A stretch of DNA of 64,000 nt from Fibrella arboris. GTDB taxonomy: Bacteria > Bacteroidota > Bacteroidia > Cytophagales > Spirosomataceae. Where the stretch lies: the NCBI RefSeq assembly GCF_041321095.1, contig NZ_JBGGWE010000004.1, positions 372,001-436,000 of the forward strand, in the 5' to 3' direction. A program made the translations under genes and the position numbers. Each line of letters starts with the position of its first letter. Position 1 is the stretch's first letter. This document shows, one piece after another, positions 52,440 to 61,012 of the stretch. The notes under the pieces were generated by a model. That model was not told the DNA's origin, did no database searches, and saw only the letters and a list, made by a program, of their open reading frames with translations.

Positions 52440-52495
52440 CCCTGTACGCCTATGGTTGCTCCCCTTATCAGTAAAGCAATCGTAGGCGCACAGGG
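52440..52495. repeat. Hairpin in the convergent spacer before malic enzyme
   Basis: The arms 52440-52460 and 52475-52495 pair at 18 of 21 positions around a 14-nt loop. No T tract. The AACGTACCTAG motif at 52500-52510 follows and overlaps the malic-enzyme stop codon. Confidence 0.6.
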
Positions 52496-52506
52496 CACTA
52501 ACGTAC

Positions 52507-54774
52507 CTAGTCGGCCACGGCAATGGCTACCATGTTAACGATCTCGCGAACGGAGCTACCCAGCTGCAAAACGTGAACTGGCTTGCGCAGTCCCATCAGC
52601 ACCGGGCCAATCTTCTCGATCCGGCCAATTTCTTTTAGCAGGTTATACGCGATGTTCGATGCTGCCAGGCTCGGGAAAATAAGCACGTTCGCGGGTTGAT
52701 CAGCCAGGGGCGAGAAACTGTACGATTCGCGCATCAACTCCTGATTGAACGGTAGGTGGGCCTGCATCTCGCCATCAACAATCCAGTCGGGGTGGCGGGC
52801 CTGTAGCATGGCCGTTGCTTCCTGCATTTTCACGGCATCGTCGCCGGTAGCGCTGCCAAACGTCGAGTACGAGAGCAGGGCAATACGCGGTTCAATACCC
52901 AGTCGACGAACAGCATGGGCCGTGGTTTCGGCAATCTCAACAATTTCGGCCGTCGTGGGATTCATGTTCACCGTAGTATCCGACAGGAAAATTGGCCCAA
53001 AGCGTGAGAGTAGCACGTACATGCCGGATACCTTACGAATGCCCGATTGACGACCAATGACCTGCAAGGCAGGGCGCAACGTTTGCGGGTAGTTACGGGT
53101 AAGCCCCGAAATGAGTACGTCGGCTTCGCCTGTTTCCAGCAGCACGGCTCCGAAATAGTTGCGGTCGCGCATCAGGTTTTGGGCTTCTGGCAGGGTCATT
53201 CCTTTCCGTTTCCGCTTCTCGTGCAGTAGCTGAGCGAACGTTTCCCGCATACGATCCTGTCGGCTTGCCCGATGATCGATAATTCGGGTATCGCCCAATT
53301 CCATATTGTGCTCACGAAGCATCGCGTGAATGACGTCGGGATTCCCCAATAGAATGGGAACAGCCATTTTCTGCTCACGTACCTCTGCTACAGCCCGCAA
53401 TACAGACAGGTTCTCGCCATCGGTAAACACAACCCGCTTTGGCGCCTGTTGCGCCAACCGAACCAGGTTCCGAATAAATGAGTTATCCTGCCCCTGCCGA
53501 CGTGCCAGTTGCAGGTCGTATTCAGCCCAGTCACGAATATTGAGCCGGGCGACCCCCGAATCCATGGCAGCCCTGGCCACAGCAGGAGCTACCATTGTCA
53601 GTAGCCGGGGGTCAGTGGGCTTAGGCAGAATATAGGTACGTCCGAACACTAATCCGTCGGTACCGTAGCTACGACTGACCGCCTCTGGAACAGGCCGCTT
53701 AGCCAGTTGCGCCAACGCCCGAACGGCAGCCAGTTTCATGGTCTCGTTTATTTCTGTAGCCCGCACGTCGAGCGCCCCCCGGAAAATGTATGGGAAACCG
53801 AGCACGTTATTTACCTGATTTGGAAAGTCTGACCGGCCCGTTGCCATAATAATATCAGGGCGAACGGCGGTGGCCTCCGGGTACGTTATCTCCGGGTTCG
53901 GGTTCGCCATGGCAAACACGATAGGATCCGCTGCCATGCTCTTGATCATTGCCTGCGTAACAACGCCGCCTACCGACAGACCCAAAAAAACGTCGGCTCC
54001 CACCATTGCGTCGGCTAGAACGTACCCAGCCGGGTGCCGGTCTGTTGTGTACTTATACTGATTACCAACCAGATTGGTGCGATCTTTGGTCAGCAGTCCA
54101 TCTTTGTCGAAGACTGTAATCCGGTCGGGCGATACGCCCAGGTCGACGTACAGATCGAGGCAGGCGATGGCCGCCGCCCCTGCCCCATTCACAACCAGCT
54201 TGATTTCACCGATCTTTTTTCCGGCCAGTTCAAGCGCGTTCAGCAACGCTGCCCCAGACGTAATAGCCGTTCCATGCTGGTCATCGTGCATGACGGGGAT
54301 ATTCAGCTCCTGCCGCAGCCGCCGCTCGATCTCGAAACATTCAGGCGCTTTGATATCCTCCAGGTTGACGCCACCGAAGGTTGGTTCCAGAATCTTTACG
54401 GTCCTGATAAATTCGTCAACGTCGGTTGTTTCCAGTTCAATATCGAAAGCGTCGATATCGGCGTATATCTTGAACAGCAGGCTCTTACCTTCCATCACGG
54501 GCTTAGATGCCACTGCTCCGATATTCCCCAAGCCCAGTACTGCCGTGCCATTGGAGATCACGGCCACCAGGTTGCCTTTGGCCGTGTAATCATAGGCTCG
54601 GTCGGGATTATCGGCGATGGCCAGACAGGGTTCAGCCACCCCCGGTGAGTAAGCCAGCGACAGGTCGCGCTGGTTTTCGGTTTCCTTGGTCGGTGTAATT
54701 TCAATTTTACCGGGACGGCCCTTGGCATGGTAATGCAGGGCATCTTCGCGGAGTTTTTGCGATGACGTGCTCAT
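52507..54774 (-). CDS. maeB: NADP-dependent malic enzyme fused to a phosphate acetyltransferase-like domain
   Basis: Decarboxylates malate to pyruvate with NADP. 755 residues from ATG 54774. Malic domain about 1-420: SLAYSPGVAEPCLAI, GNIGAVASKPVMEGKS, DDQHGTAITSGAALL, VVNGAGAAAIACLDLY and FAMANPNPEI. The C-terminal half (about 430-755) is a Pta-like domain without the acyltransferase signature, a regulatory part in MaeB enzymes. Three to four copies of the window motif are in the gene. The dicarboxylate symporter gene lies 121 bp upstream on the same strand, so malate uptake and oxidation are likely coupled. Downstream is the frameshifted epimerase, convergent. Confidence 0.93.
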   Translation of the reverse strand: MSTSSQKLREDALHYHAKGRPGKIEITPTKETENQRDLSLAYSPGVAEPCLAIADNPDRAYDYTAKGNLVAVISNGTAVLGLGNIGAVASKPVMEGKSLLFKIYADIDAFDIELETTDVDEFIRTVKILEPTFGGVNLEDIKAPECFEIERRLRQELNIPVMHDDQHGTAITSGAALLNALELAGKKIGEIKLVVNGAGAAAIACLDLYVDLGVSPDRITVFDKDGLLTKDRTNLVGNQYKYTTDRHPAGYVLADAMVGADVFLGLSVGGVVTQAMIKSMAADPIVFAMANPNPEITYPEATAVRPDIIMATGRSDFPNQVNNVLGFPYIFRGALDVRATEINETMKLAAVRALAQLAKRPVPEAVSRSYGTDGLVFGRTYILPKPTDPRLLTMVAPAVARAAMDSGVARLNIRDWAEYDLQLARRQGQDNSFIRNLVRLAQQAPKRVVFTDGENLSVLRAVAEVREQKMAVPILLGNPDVIHAMLREHNMELGDTRIIDHRASRQDRMRETFAQLLHEKRKRKGMTLPEAQNLMRDRNYFGAVLLETGEADVLISGLTRNYPQTLRPALQVIGRQSGIRKVSGMYVLLSRFGPIFLSDTTVNMNPTTAEIVEIAETTAHAVRRLGIEPRIALLSYSTFGSATGDDAVKMQEATAMLQARHPDWIVDGEMQAHLPFNQELMRESYSFSPLADQPANVLIFPSLAASNIAYNLLKEIGRIEKIGPVLMGLRKPVHVLQLGSSVREIVNMVAIAVAD

Positions 54775-54784
54775 GTATTGGTTT

Positions 54785-54860
54785 AGCCGCAAAAACCAAG
54801 GAACGCGCCATCGGCGCGACTGTCAGCTACTACTTCCGGGACCTTTGCGTTTTTGCGGTT
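54785..54860. repeat. CCGCAAA-family palindrome between dctA and maeB
   Basis: The left side (GCCGCAAAAACCAAGG, 54786-54801) matches the complement of the right side (54842-54860, AACCGCAAAAACGCAAAGG) with two small gaps. A 6-bp hairpin CGCGCC/GGCGCG (54804-54818) sits inside. Same family as the element at 24597-24711. It begins about 11 bp upstream of the maeB ATG. Confidence 0.65.
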
Positions 54861-54894
54861 ATATATGTTGCCCCAAAAGTACACCGATCCCACC

Positions 54895-56190
54895 TCAAAC
54901 CTTTATTTTTTCCTCCTGTTCCAGATTTCCGAAAGCGTGCTGCATTTGGTGGCGGTCAAAGGATTTTTCGTGATTGGCCAGCCAGATCGTAGCTACGCCG
55001 TTCCCGATAAAATTGGTAATACTCCGCGCTTCCGACATGAATCGGTCGACGCCCAACAGCAGCGCCAGCCCCTCTACCGGAATAACGTTGATCGCCGTCA
55101 GGGTGCTGGCCAACACCACAAAACCGCTACCCGTAACGCCGGCAGCACCTTTCGACGTAACCATCAGAATGCCGATAATCGTTAGCAACTGACTGCCGTT
55201 CAAATGCACGTTGAAGACCTGCGCCAGGAAGATGGTGGCCATTGACAGATAGATCGTGGTTCCATCCAGGTTGAATGAATAGCCAGCCGGCACGACCAAT
55301 CCAACCACCGATTTAGCACAGCCCATCCGCTCCAGCTTCTCCATCAATGAGGGCAACCCTGCCTCTGACGAGGACGTACCCAGCACAATCAGCAGTTCTT
55401 CACGGATGTAGCGCAGGAACTGGAGCATAGGCACGCGACAGGTGTATAGGATAGCCCCCAGCACGCCAAAAATAAAAAGGGCCATTGTTGTATACACCGT
55501 CACCATAAGCTTTGCCAGCGGCAGTAACGTACCCAGCCCATACTTTCCGATGGTGTACGCCATACCACCAAAGGCGCCAATTGGGGCCAGCAACATCACT
55601 TTATGCAAACCCGAGAAAATGATTTTCGACAACCGGTTCATGCCGGCTACGATCCGTTCCCGGCCCTCGTACCGGCTCAGCACCATACCCGTAATGATGG
55701 CCGCCAGCAACACCTGAAGCGTCACATTGTCGAGAAAGAATTTCCACCAGCTAAAGGCTTCGGCACTCTTTGTATATTTCGAAATATCGCCGCCACTCAA
55801 CGCCAACGTCACAACCCCGTCGCCCGGCCGGATAACATTGGCCACAACCACTCCGATCAGCAAAGCCACGGTAGTGACCACCTCGAAATAGAGCAAGGCT
55901 TTCGCCCCCACCTTACCCACTTTTTTCAGGTCACCCATGCTGACGATCCCCAGCGTGATGGTCAGGAAAATGATAGGACTGATAAACAGCTTTACGGCAC
56001 TGATGAAGAGGCCGCTCAGAAACTCACTGAACGTGGCGCCAATGGTCAGCTCCTGCCCCATGAAACGACCTTTCAATGGCGCGTCAAGCACTGGCAAAAG
56101 CGCAATATCGGGGCGAAAATGGCCAACCAAAATGCCTAGCGTAATGGAGGTGAGTACCCAAAAGGTGAGGTTCGTAACCAGTTTTTTCAT
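54895..56190 (-). CDS. Dicarboxylate/amino acid:cation symporter (DAACS family)
   Basis: Sodium- or proton-coupled uptake of C4-dicarboxylates or acidic amino acids. 431 residues with about eight helices and two re-entrant loops. The signature is the serine-rich hairpin TSSSEAGLPSLMEKL near 271-285, followed by VPAGYSFNLDGTTIYLSMA near 301-319, with the Asn/Asp pair of the cation site, and a TSKGAAGVTGSGFVVLAS segment. Succinate, malate and glutamate are possible substrates. Adjacent maeB favours malate. Its leader contains a small hairpin (CTACGC/GCGTAG, 56236-56254). Confidence 0.88.
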   Translation of the reverse strand: MKKLVTNLTFWVLTSITLGILVGHFRPDIALLPVLDAPLKGRFMGQELTIGATFSEFLSGLFISAVKLFISPIIFLTITLGIVSMGDLKKVGKVGAKALLYFEVVTTVALLIGVVVANVIRPGDGVVTLALSGGDISKYTKSAEAFSWWKFFLDNVTLQVLLAAIITGMVLSRYEGRERIVAGMNRLSKIIFSGLHKVMLLAPIGAFGGMAYTIGKYGLGTLLPLAKLMVTVYTTMALFIFGVLGAILYTCRVPMLQFLRYIREELLIVLGTSSSEAGLPSLMEKLERMGCAKSVVGLVVPAGYSFNLDGTTIYLSMATIFLAQVFNVHLNGSQLLTIIGILMVTSKGAAGVTGSGFVVLASTLTAINVIPVEGLALLLGVDRFMSEARSITNFIGNGVATIWLANHEKSFDRHQMQHAFGNLEQEEKIKV

Positions 56191-56351
56191 TCGTAGAATG
56201 GCTAGTGCGCCGACCGGGATCTGGGGCCGAATAACCTACGCGAGGCAGGCGTAGCCACCGCAACGGCGCTCAAGCTGGAAATTACTATTTTCCTTCCCCA
56301 ATCCAACCAACTTTCGACCGGCAATGCAACGTACCTGCCCGATTGTTGGCA

Positions 56352-57467
56352 CTAATCGATGGATTTAGGAATCCGGTACATCTTCAGCCACTGATTCATT
56401 ACGCCTGCATCAGCCAGTGCTCTCAGGTCGACTTTCAGGGTTTTGATGTGTTGCTTCATCTGCCGGACATCGTGGTTAATGGCATAGTCGATGCCTATTG
56501 GCGAGATGGAACCAGGCGTTTTACCGCCGACGAGCGAACGTAACTCCTGCTGTACAGCCTCTATTCGTTGATCGAGCTCATCGACCTGCTGTTGCAGGAT
56601 GCCGTTGTAATAGGTCAACTGCGTATCGGCCAGCTTTTCGAGATGCGCCTGATCAATGCGCTCAAAATCAAGTTGAAGCCGGAACAGGCCAAGCAGGTCA
56701 CTTTTTTCGTAGGCCTCCGTTACTCGCTGCATGATGGCCGTTTTACGGATTTTCTCCGTTTCATCCAGTTCCAGGTCAGGATGAAACGCTTTCACCAGGT
56801 CCATGTACATGGCCCGAACGGCTTTTGTCATTTTCTGGACCTCTGCCTCTTTTTTAGCTGCACGTGCCTGCTGCCTGGCACTTTTAGGCCTGCCGGCCCA
56901 CTGCGTTGCCTCGTCCCGCTTCTGCTGTTCGGTGGCTTCTCGCTGGGCCTGCAATTGAGTGGCTATATAAGCGTTCAGTTTCTCGGGCGTGCTAATGTCG
57001 GCATCCAGCTCAAATTGAATTCCGTATTTCAGCTCAGCCATTCGCTTCACCATCAGCGCATCGTAAGCTTTCAGTTCGGCCAGCACCTCATCGAAACTGT
57101 TGTCACTATACCGGTCATAAATGGGCTTCAGCTCGTCAAACCCCTGCTGGATAAGGTCATACGCCATGTCGGTGATCAGGTAAACGAGCTTTTTACGCTC
57201 CGGGCTAGCGTAGCTCCCCATCGTGCAGGCCCGATCAAACAGATACACCATTTTTGCCCTGAGCTTATCTAATTCGGCCTGTAAGGGAAGCAGATCGGTC
57301 TGAATTCGTCGCCTCGTTTTCTCAGCTGTTTGTTGAAGCAAGGCCCACTCGCCCGCCTGCTCGCCAATACGGCTGGTGAGCCGATTGAACGTTTTCTGAT
57401 TTTTAGACAAGGGAACTGCTGTCGTCGTTGCAATTCGGACGACCTGCTGGTGGGGCTGTTGGCTCAT
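56352..57467 (-). CDS. J-domain-like coiled-coil protein
   Basis: 371 residues, no signal peptide. Highly helical, with coiled-coil segments at about 40-75 and 285-320 and a basic KSARQQARAAKKEAEVQKM stretch near 195-215. Residues about 215-265 resemble a J-domain: MYMDLVKAFHPDLELDE with the HPD triplet at 229-231, and a partner helix ending YEKSDLLGLFRL. J-domains stimulate DnaK. The domain here is internal, not N-terminal, and the lead helix is short. Function of the rest is unknown. Such proteins are annotated as DnaJ-like hypothetical in Bacteroidota. Confidence 0.7.
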   Translation of the reverse strand: MSQQPHQQVVRIATTTAVPLSKNQKTFNRLTSRIGEQAGEWALLQQTAEKTRRRIQTDLLPLQAELDKLRAKMVYLFDRACTMGSYASPERKKLVYLITDMAYDLIQQGFDELKPIYDRYSDNSFDEVLAELKAYDALMVKRMAELKYGIQFELDADISTPEKLNAYIATQLQAQREATEQQKRDEATQWAGRPKSARQQARAAKKEAEVQKMTKAVRAMYMDLVKAFHPDLELDETEKIRKTAIMQRVTEAYEKSDLLGLFRLQLDFERIDQAHLEKLADTQLTYYNGILQQQVDELDQRIEAVQQELRSLVGGKTPGSISPIGIDYAINHDVRQMKQHIKTLKVDLRALADAGVMNQWLKMYRIPKSID

Positions 57468-57492
57468 TGCGGTAAAAGTACAGCTGCTATGT

Positions 57493-58146
57493 TTATCGGT
57501 GCCGCTCTACCCCCACCTGTTCGCAATAGGCCAACAAGGGGCAGGTCGAACAGTGCGGCAGCGTACCGGTGCAGATATGCTTGCCAAAAGGCATCAGCAG
57601 TCGATTAATGTTGATCCACTGCTCAACGGGTACCTGTTTTTCCAGCGCAGCCAATGTTTTTTCCGGCGTCTTCGTGTGCACAAAACCCCACCTGTTCGTG
57701 ACGCGGTGTACATGGATATCCACGCTGATGGCCGCCTGCCCGGTTGCTACGCCCAGCGCCAGATTGGCACATTTCGGGCCAACGCCCTTGAGCGACGTGA
57801 GCACGTCGAAATCGGCAGGCAACGTACCTGAAAACTCAGTCATGATGCGCTGTGCTATGCCAAGCATAGTGTATGCTTTCTGATCGGGATAGCTCGTACC
57901 ATACAACAATGGAATCAGTTCATCGGGCGAGAGCGCGGCCATTTCGGCGGGCGTGCGGGCTACGTCGAATAGCCGCAGCGACACGGGGATCGTCGTTTCG
58001 TCGAGGGTGCGAATCGAAATAATACAGGAGATCAGCTGCTCGAACAAACTGTTATAGCCGCGCTCGAACAGTTCAAACATGGCGGCTTTCGGGTACTTCG
58101 CTATGGCCGGTTCGATAGCGGCTAAAACAGTATCGAGAGGGAACAT
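57493..58146 (-). CDS. Endonuclease III family DNA glycosylase (second paralogue)
   Basis: 217 residues from ATG 58146. The open frame extends 16 codons further, but those codons come from the inverted repeat at 58154-58242, so the shorter start is preferred. Helix-hairpin-helix LKGVGPKCANLALG with the catalytic Lys, Asp in VDIHVHRV, and iron-sulfur loop C-x6-C-x2-C-x5-C (CTGTLPHCSTCPLLAYC) near the end. The SAQTTD loop of classical Nth is replaced by SIRTLDETT. Slightly closer to Nth than the copy at 33075-33779 because of GPKCA. A copy of AACGTACCTGA lies in it. Confidence 0.85.
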   Translation of the reverse strand: MFPLDTVLAAIEPAIAKYPKAAMFELFERGYNSLFEQLISCIISIRTLDETTIPVSLRLFDVARTPAEMAALSPDELIPLLYGTSYPDQKAYTMLGIAQRIMTEFSGTLPADFDVLTSLKGVGPKCANLALGVATGQAAISVDIHVHRVTNRWGFVHTKTPEKTLAALEKQVPVEQWININRLLMPFGKHICTGTLPHCSTCPLLAYCEQVGVERHR

Positions 58147-58153
58147 AAAATGT

Positions 58154-58242
58154 GTTTGCCGTTTTCGGTTTACTGTCTTCCGCTGCTTATTCACCTAAAT
58201 GGCATCTCCGCCACAGCAGACAGTAAACAGAAAACTGTAAAC
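58154..58242. repeat. GTTTACNGTTTTC-type palindrome filling an intergenic spacer
   Basis: The arms 58154-58177 and 58219-58242 pair at 21 of 24 positions, with a 41-nt interior where TTCCGCTG and CAGCAGA also resemble each other. The element lies exactly between the start of the second nth gene (58146) and the stop codon of the OmpA gene (58243). Confidence 0.75.
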
Positions 58243-59436
58243 TCAAACTTTGGTTATCACCATCTCAACCCGGCGGTTTTCGGGGTGCGGTTTACCGGGC
58301 GTGCTGTTGATCGGGCGCGAATGGCCATAACCAGTCGCCTCGACCCGCGCAGCAGCGATCCCCTTGCTGGTCAGGTATTGCTTAACCGATTGTACCCGGT
58401 TGCGCGATAGTGCAAGGTTTTTGTCGAAATCGCCAATGATATCGGTATGTCCTTCGAGTCTGATGGTCATCGTCGGGTTCTGACGCATGAGGGCCACTAA
58501 CCTGTCGAGTTCAGGAAACGATTCTGCCTGTAACTCGTATTTCGACTGCTCAAAATAGATATTCGTCAGCGTGATTTTGGCACCAGCCACAATAGGGGCC
58601 AGCTCAAAATTCACTGTTTTCTCGGTTAAATTGATGCTGATGGTATCGCGTTGCCCGAAATAACCCCGCGCCGATACGGCTACATCCCAGACCGTGAGGG
58701 CATCGCCCGGAATCTGATACGCACCCTCCTGCGGCGTTGACCGGATTGAGTCCGGGGCGGCATGGCTATATGTTTCAGCGCCCGACAGTAGCCGGTACGT
58801 GATCGTAGCCACCATGGGTTTCCCGGTTTTAGCGTCACGCACCACACCCTTGATGGCCAGCGTCGGTGTGGTTTGGGCGGGTGGTTGCACTGGCTCTGGA
58901 GCTGGCTTAGCCGGCGTAGGGCGGGGCACCTGCCGGGGCGACGCCGGCTTTTGTGGCGACTGAGGGGGGGTACGCTGCTGGCGTTTCAACGGATTCGTGA
59001 CGTGCACGCCCCAAAAGTTGAAGCACGTAATGCCGGGCCGGTTCCGATCCGAACACTCAAACAGGTCAAATGTCTGAATACCCGGATCGAGCCGTTCAAA
59101 ATAGGCCACAAAGTCAACTTCCTCGCCGGGCTTGACCTTACGACGCATTTCATCGATGGGAATATTATCTGCCCGGATAAACTTAAACGACCGGGACCCA
59201 TCATTGGCATATAGCCGGGCAGAAGAGACAAATTCGATCGTACTGCCCTCCCGAGACCGCTCCCGAAAGCGCAGGTAAATAATCGTATACTGTGCCGTGA
59301 GGTCAATGCGGTTGATCACAACGCTCTGGCCATTGGCATCGTCGACCCGTGGGCGGGGCGTTGAATACTCAACAGCCTGTGCCTGTGCACAGAAAGAAGC
59401 GAAAACGCCTAGAATGACAAGAATACGCGTCAACAT
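58243..59436 (-). CDS. OmpA-family outer membrane/periplasmic protein with Pro-rich linker
   Basis: 397 residues. Signal peptide about 1-20 (ending AQAQ), an N-terminal domain about 22-150 of unknown type, a Pro/Gln/Thr-rich linker about 153-200, a carboxypeptidase-like Ig fold about 200-285 (IKGVVRDAKTGKPMVATITYRL), and a C-terminal OmpA domain about 290-397 (ITLTNIYFEQSKYEL, EGHTDIIGDF, NLALSRNRVQSVKQYL, NRRVEMVI). Peptidoglycan binding is expected. Its stop codon abuts the palindrome at 58154-58242. Confidence 0.85.
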   Translation of the reverse strand: MLTRILVILGVFASFCAQAQAVEYSTPRPRVDDANGQSVVINRIDLTAQYTIIYLRFRERSREGSTIEFVSSARLYANDGSRSFKFIRADNIPIDEMRRKVKPGEEVDFVAYFERLDPGIQTFDLFECSDRNRPGITCFNFWGVHVTNPLKRQQRTPPQSPQKPASPRQVPRPTPAKPAPEPVQPPAQTTPTLAIKGVVRDAKTGKPMVATITYRLLSGAETYSHAAPDSIRSTPQEGAYQIPGDALTVWDVAVSARGYFGQRDTISINLTEKTVNFELAPIVAGAKITLTNIYFEQSKYELQAESFPELDRLVALMRQNPTMTIRLEGHTDIIGDFDKNLALSRNRVQSVKQYLTSKGIAAARVEATGYGHSRPINSTPGKPHPENRRVEMVITKV

Positions 59437-59590
59437 ATGTGGGTTAAGCCTACGTGAATACCGTAGTCAAAACGTTAGAGTTGGTGCTGTAGTTTAGGTT
59501 TAATGTATGAGGAGCGCCAGTTTCGTATAAACGGCAAATCGGCCATCAAGCGGTAGCGTTATGGTCAATTCCGGCAACAGTTGCCATAAA

Positions 59591-59622
59591 AAAAGGCGAA
59601 CCGCTGATGCAGTTCGCCTTTT
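59591..59622 (-). terminator. Terminator of the SusD-like gene
   Basis: Perfect 11-bp arms AAAAGGCGAAC and GTTCGCCTTTT around a 10-nt loop, 20 bp after the stop at 59642. The remainder of the 205-bp spacer holds no clear feature. Confidence 0.8.
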
Positions 59623-59641
59623 GTCTATCCTGAAAGCCGAC

Positions 59642-60985
59642 TTAATAACCCGGATTCTGGACTAATTTTTTATTCGTGTCAATTTCACGCTGTGGAATCG
59701 GTAACACCAGGTTATTGGCCGAAAACGGCGTAGTGCCGATACTAGCACCGGTGCGCTTGACATCGGCAATTTGCTGTCCCTCAAACGCCAGTTCAAGGCG
59801 GCGCTCCAGCAGAACAGTAGCCAGGTCTACCGTTGCCAGCACCGGCGCACTGGCGCGGGCCCGAATGGTATTCACGTCGGCTAGTGGAGACGCGCCCACA
59901 CTACTATTCAGACGCAGGTTCGTTTCGGCCCGAACCAGGTACATTTCGGCCAGACGCACTATAGGTACGTCGCCAAACCGGTCGTTGAACTTATTCGTAA
60001 ACACGTTGTTGCTCACCGTTGTAAAAAACTGACCGCGAACATCTGCTGCTGAGTACAATTGGCGGAACTTGGTCTGCACCCGAATGTCGCCCCGGCCAGA
60101 TACGCGGGTTGAGCCATAGTAAGTATTCAGTCCGTTGCTGCCGTCCTGATCCGTCACAACAATTTTGAAAATCGTTTCGGGCGAAGCATCGGTGAATGCA
60201 GCAGCAAATGTGGTAGCCAGCGAGAACGTACCTGACGTGATGACCCGGTTGGCAGCATCGCGCGCCGAAGAGAAGTTCTGTTGTTGCAGATACACCCGCG
60301 CCAACATGGCCTGCGCCGCTCCTTTGGTAGCAAAACCAGTACCGTTGGCCTGGGTAGCAGGCAGCAGTTGCTCCGCCTTGGTCAGGTCGTCGAGCACCTG
60401 CGTGTATACCTCAGCCACGGTGTTTCGTGTCCGGTAGTCGGCATCGGTAACACTATTGGTCGGCGTCAGCACCAGCGGAACACCCGGATTAGTGGCTGGT
60501 GACCCGTCGTTGTAGCTTTTCCCGTACAGCTTGACCAACTCGAAATACATCGCTCCACGAATGAAACGGGCCTGTCCTTCGATCGAATTCTTGTTGGTCG
60601 TCCCTACCTTGTCGATATTGGCCAATACGTTGTTCGCCCGGTTAATGGCATTGTACCCATCCAGCCAGGTGTCTCGCACGTCGGTGTTACTCGTGGTGAT
60701 CGTCTTGCGCCAGAACTCGTCGAGGGTGGTAAAGGTGCCTCCAAATACAACGTCTCTGTTGTCGCCCAGCAATTCGCCCGTATACTGGATACCACCTCCA
60801 TACAGGTTCCCGTCGCTGATTCCGTCATAGGCACCAGTCAGGGTAATAGTCACGTCCTGCTCGGTAGCCAATGCCTGTGTGGCATCGATACTCTGCGTCG
60901 GTTGCACATTCAGGCGGTCGCTGCAGGCGGTCATCACCAGGATGCTTAAACCAACGACCAGGCCATTTTTGCTATATATATTCAT
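59642..60985 (-). CDS. SusD/RagB-family outer-membrane lipoprotein
   Basis: Surface-exposed lid lipoprotein that captures a glycan or peptide for its SusC partner. 447 residues with lipobox LVMTAC (Cys21). SusD TPR scaffold: RANNVLANIDKV, GQARFIRGAMYFELVKLYG, the NPGVPLVLTP segment, GTGFATKGAAQAMLARVYLQQQNFSSARDAANRVI, and the typical C-terminal RLAEMYLVRAETNLRL, ERRLELAFEGQQIADVKRTG and VLPIPQREIDTN. Downstream of susC (27-bp gap). No glycoside hydrolase or sensor lies in the window, so the substrate is unknown. Confidence 0.95.
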   Translation of the reverse strand: MNIYSKNGLVVGLSILVMTACSDRLNVQPTQSIDATQALATEQDVTITLTGAYDGISDGNLYGGGIQYTGELLGDNRDVVFGGTFTTLDEFWRKTITTSNTDVRDTWLDGYNAINRANNVLANIDKVGTTNKNSIEGQARFIRGAMYFELVKLYGKSYNDGSPATNPGVPLVLTPTNSVTDADYRTRNTVAEVYTQVLDDLTKAEQLLPATQANGTGFATKGAAQAMLARVYLQQQNFSSARDAANRVITSGTFSLATTFAAAFTDASPETIFKIVVTDQDGSNGLNTYYGSTRVSGRGDIRVQTKFRQLYSAADVRGQFFTTVSNNVFTNKFNDRFGDVPIVRLAEMYLVRAETNLRLNSSVGASPLADVNTIRARASAPVLATVDLATVLLERRLELAFEGQQIADVKRTGASIGTTPFSANNLVLPIPQREIDTNKKLVQNPGY

Positions 60986-61012
60986 CGTGTGAAGTTCAGT
61001 TTGTCTGATTGC

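Noticed and set aside
54034..54648. Plus-strand open frame of 204 codons opposite malic enzyme
   Set aside because: Antisense shadow with no domain.
56568..57272. Plus-strand open frame of 234 codons opposite the J-domain-like gene
   Set aside because: Antisense shadow; the minus-strand gene has coherent helical composition and HPD motif.
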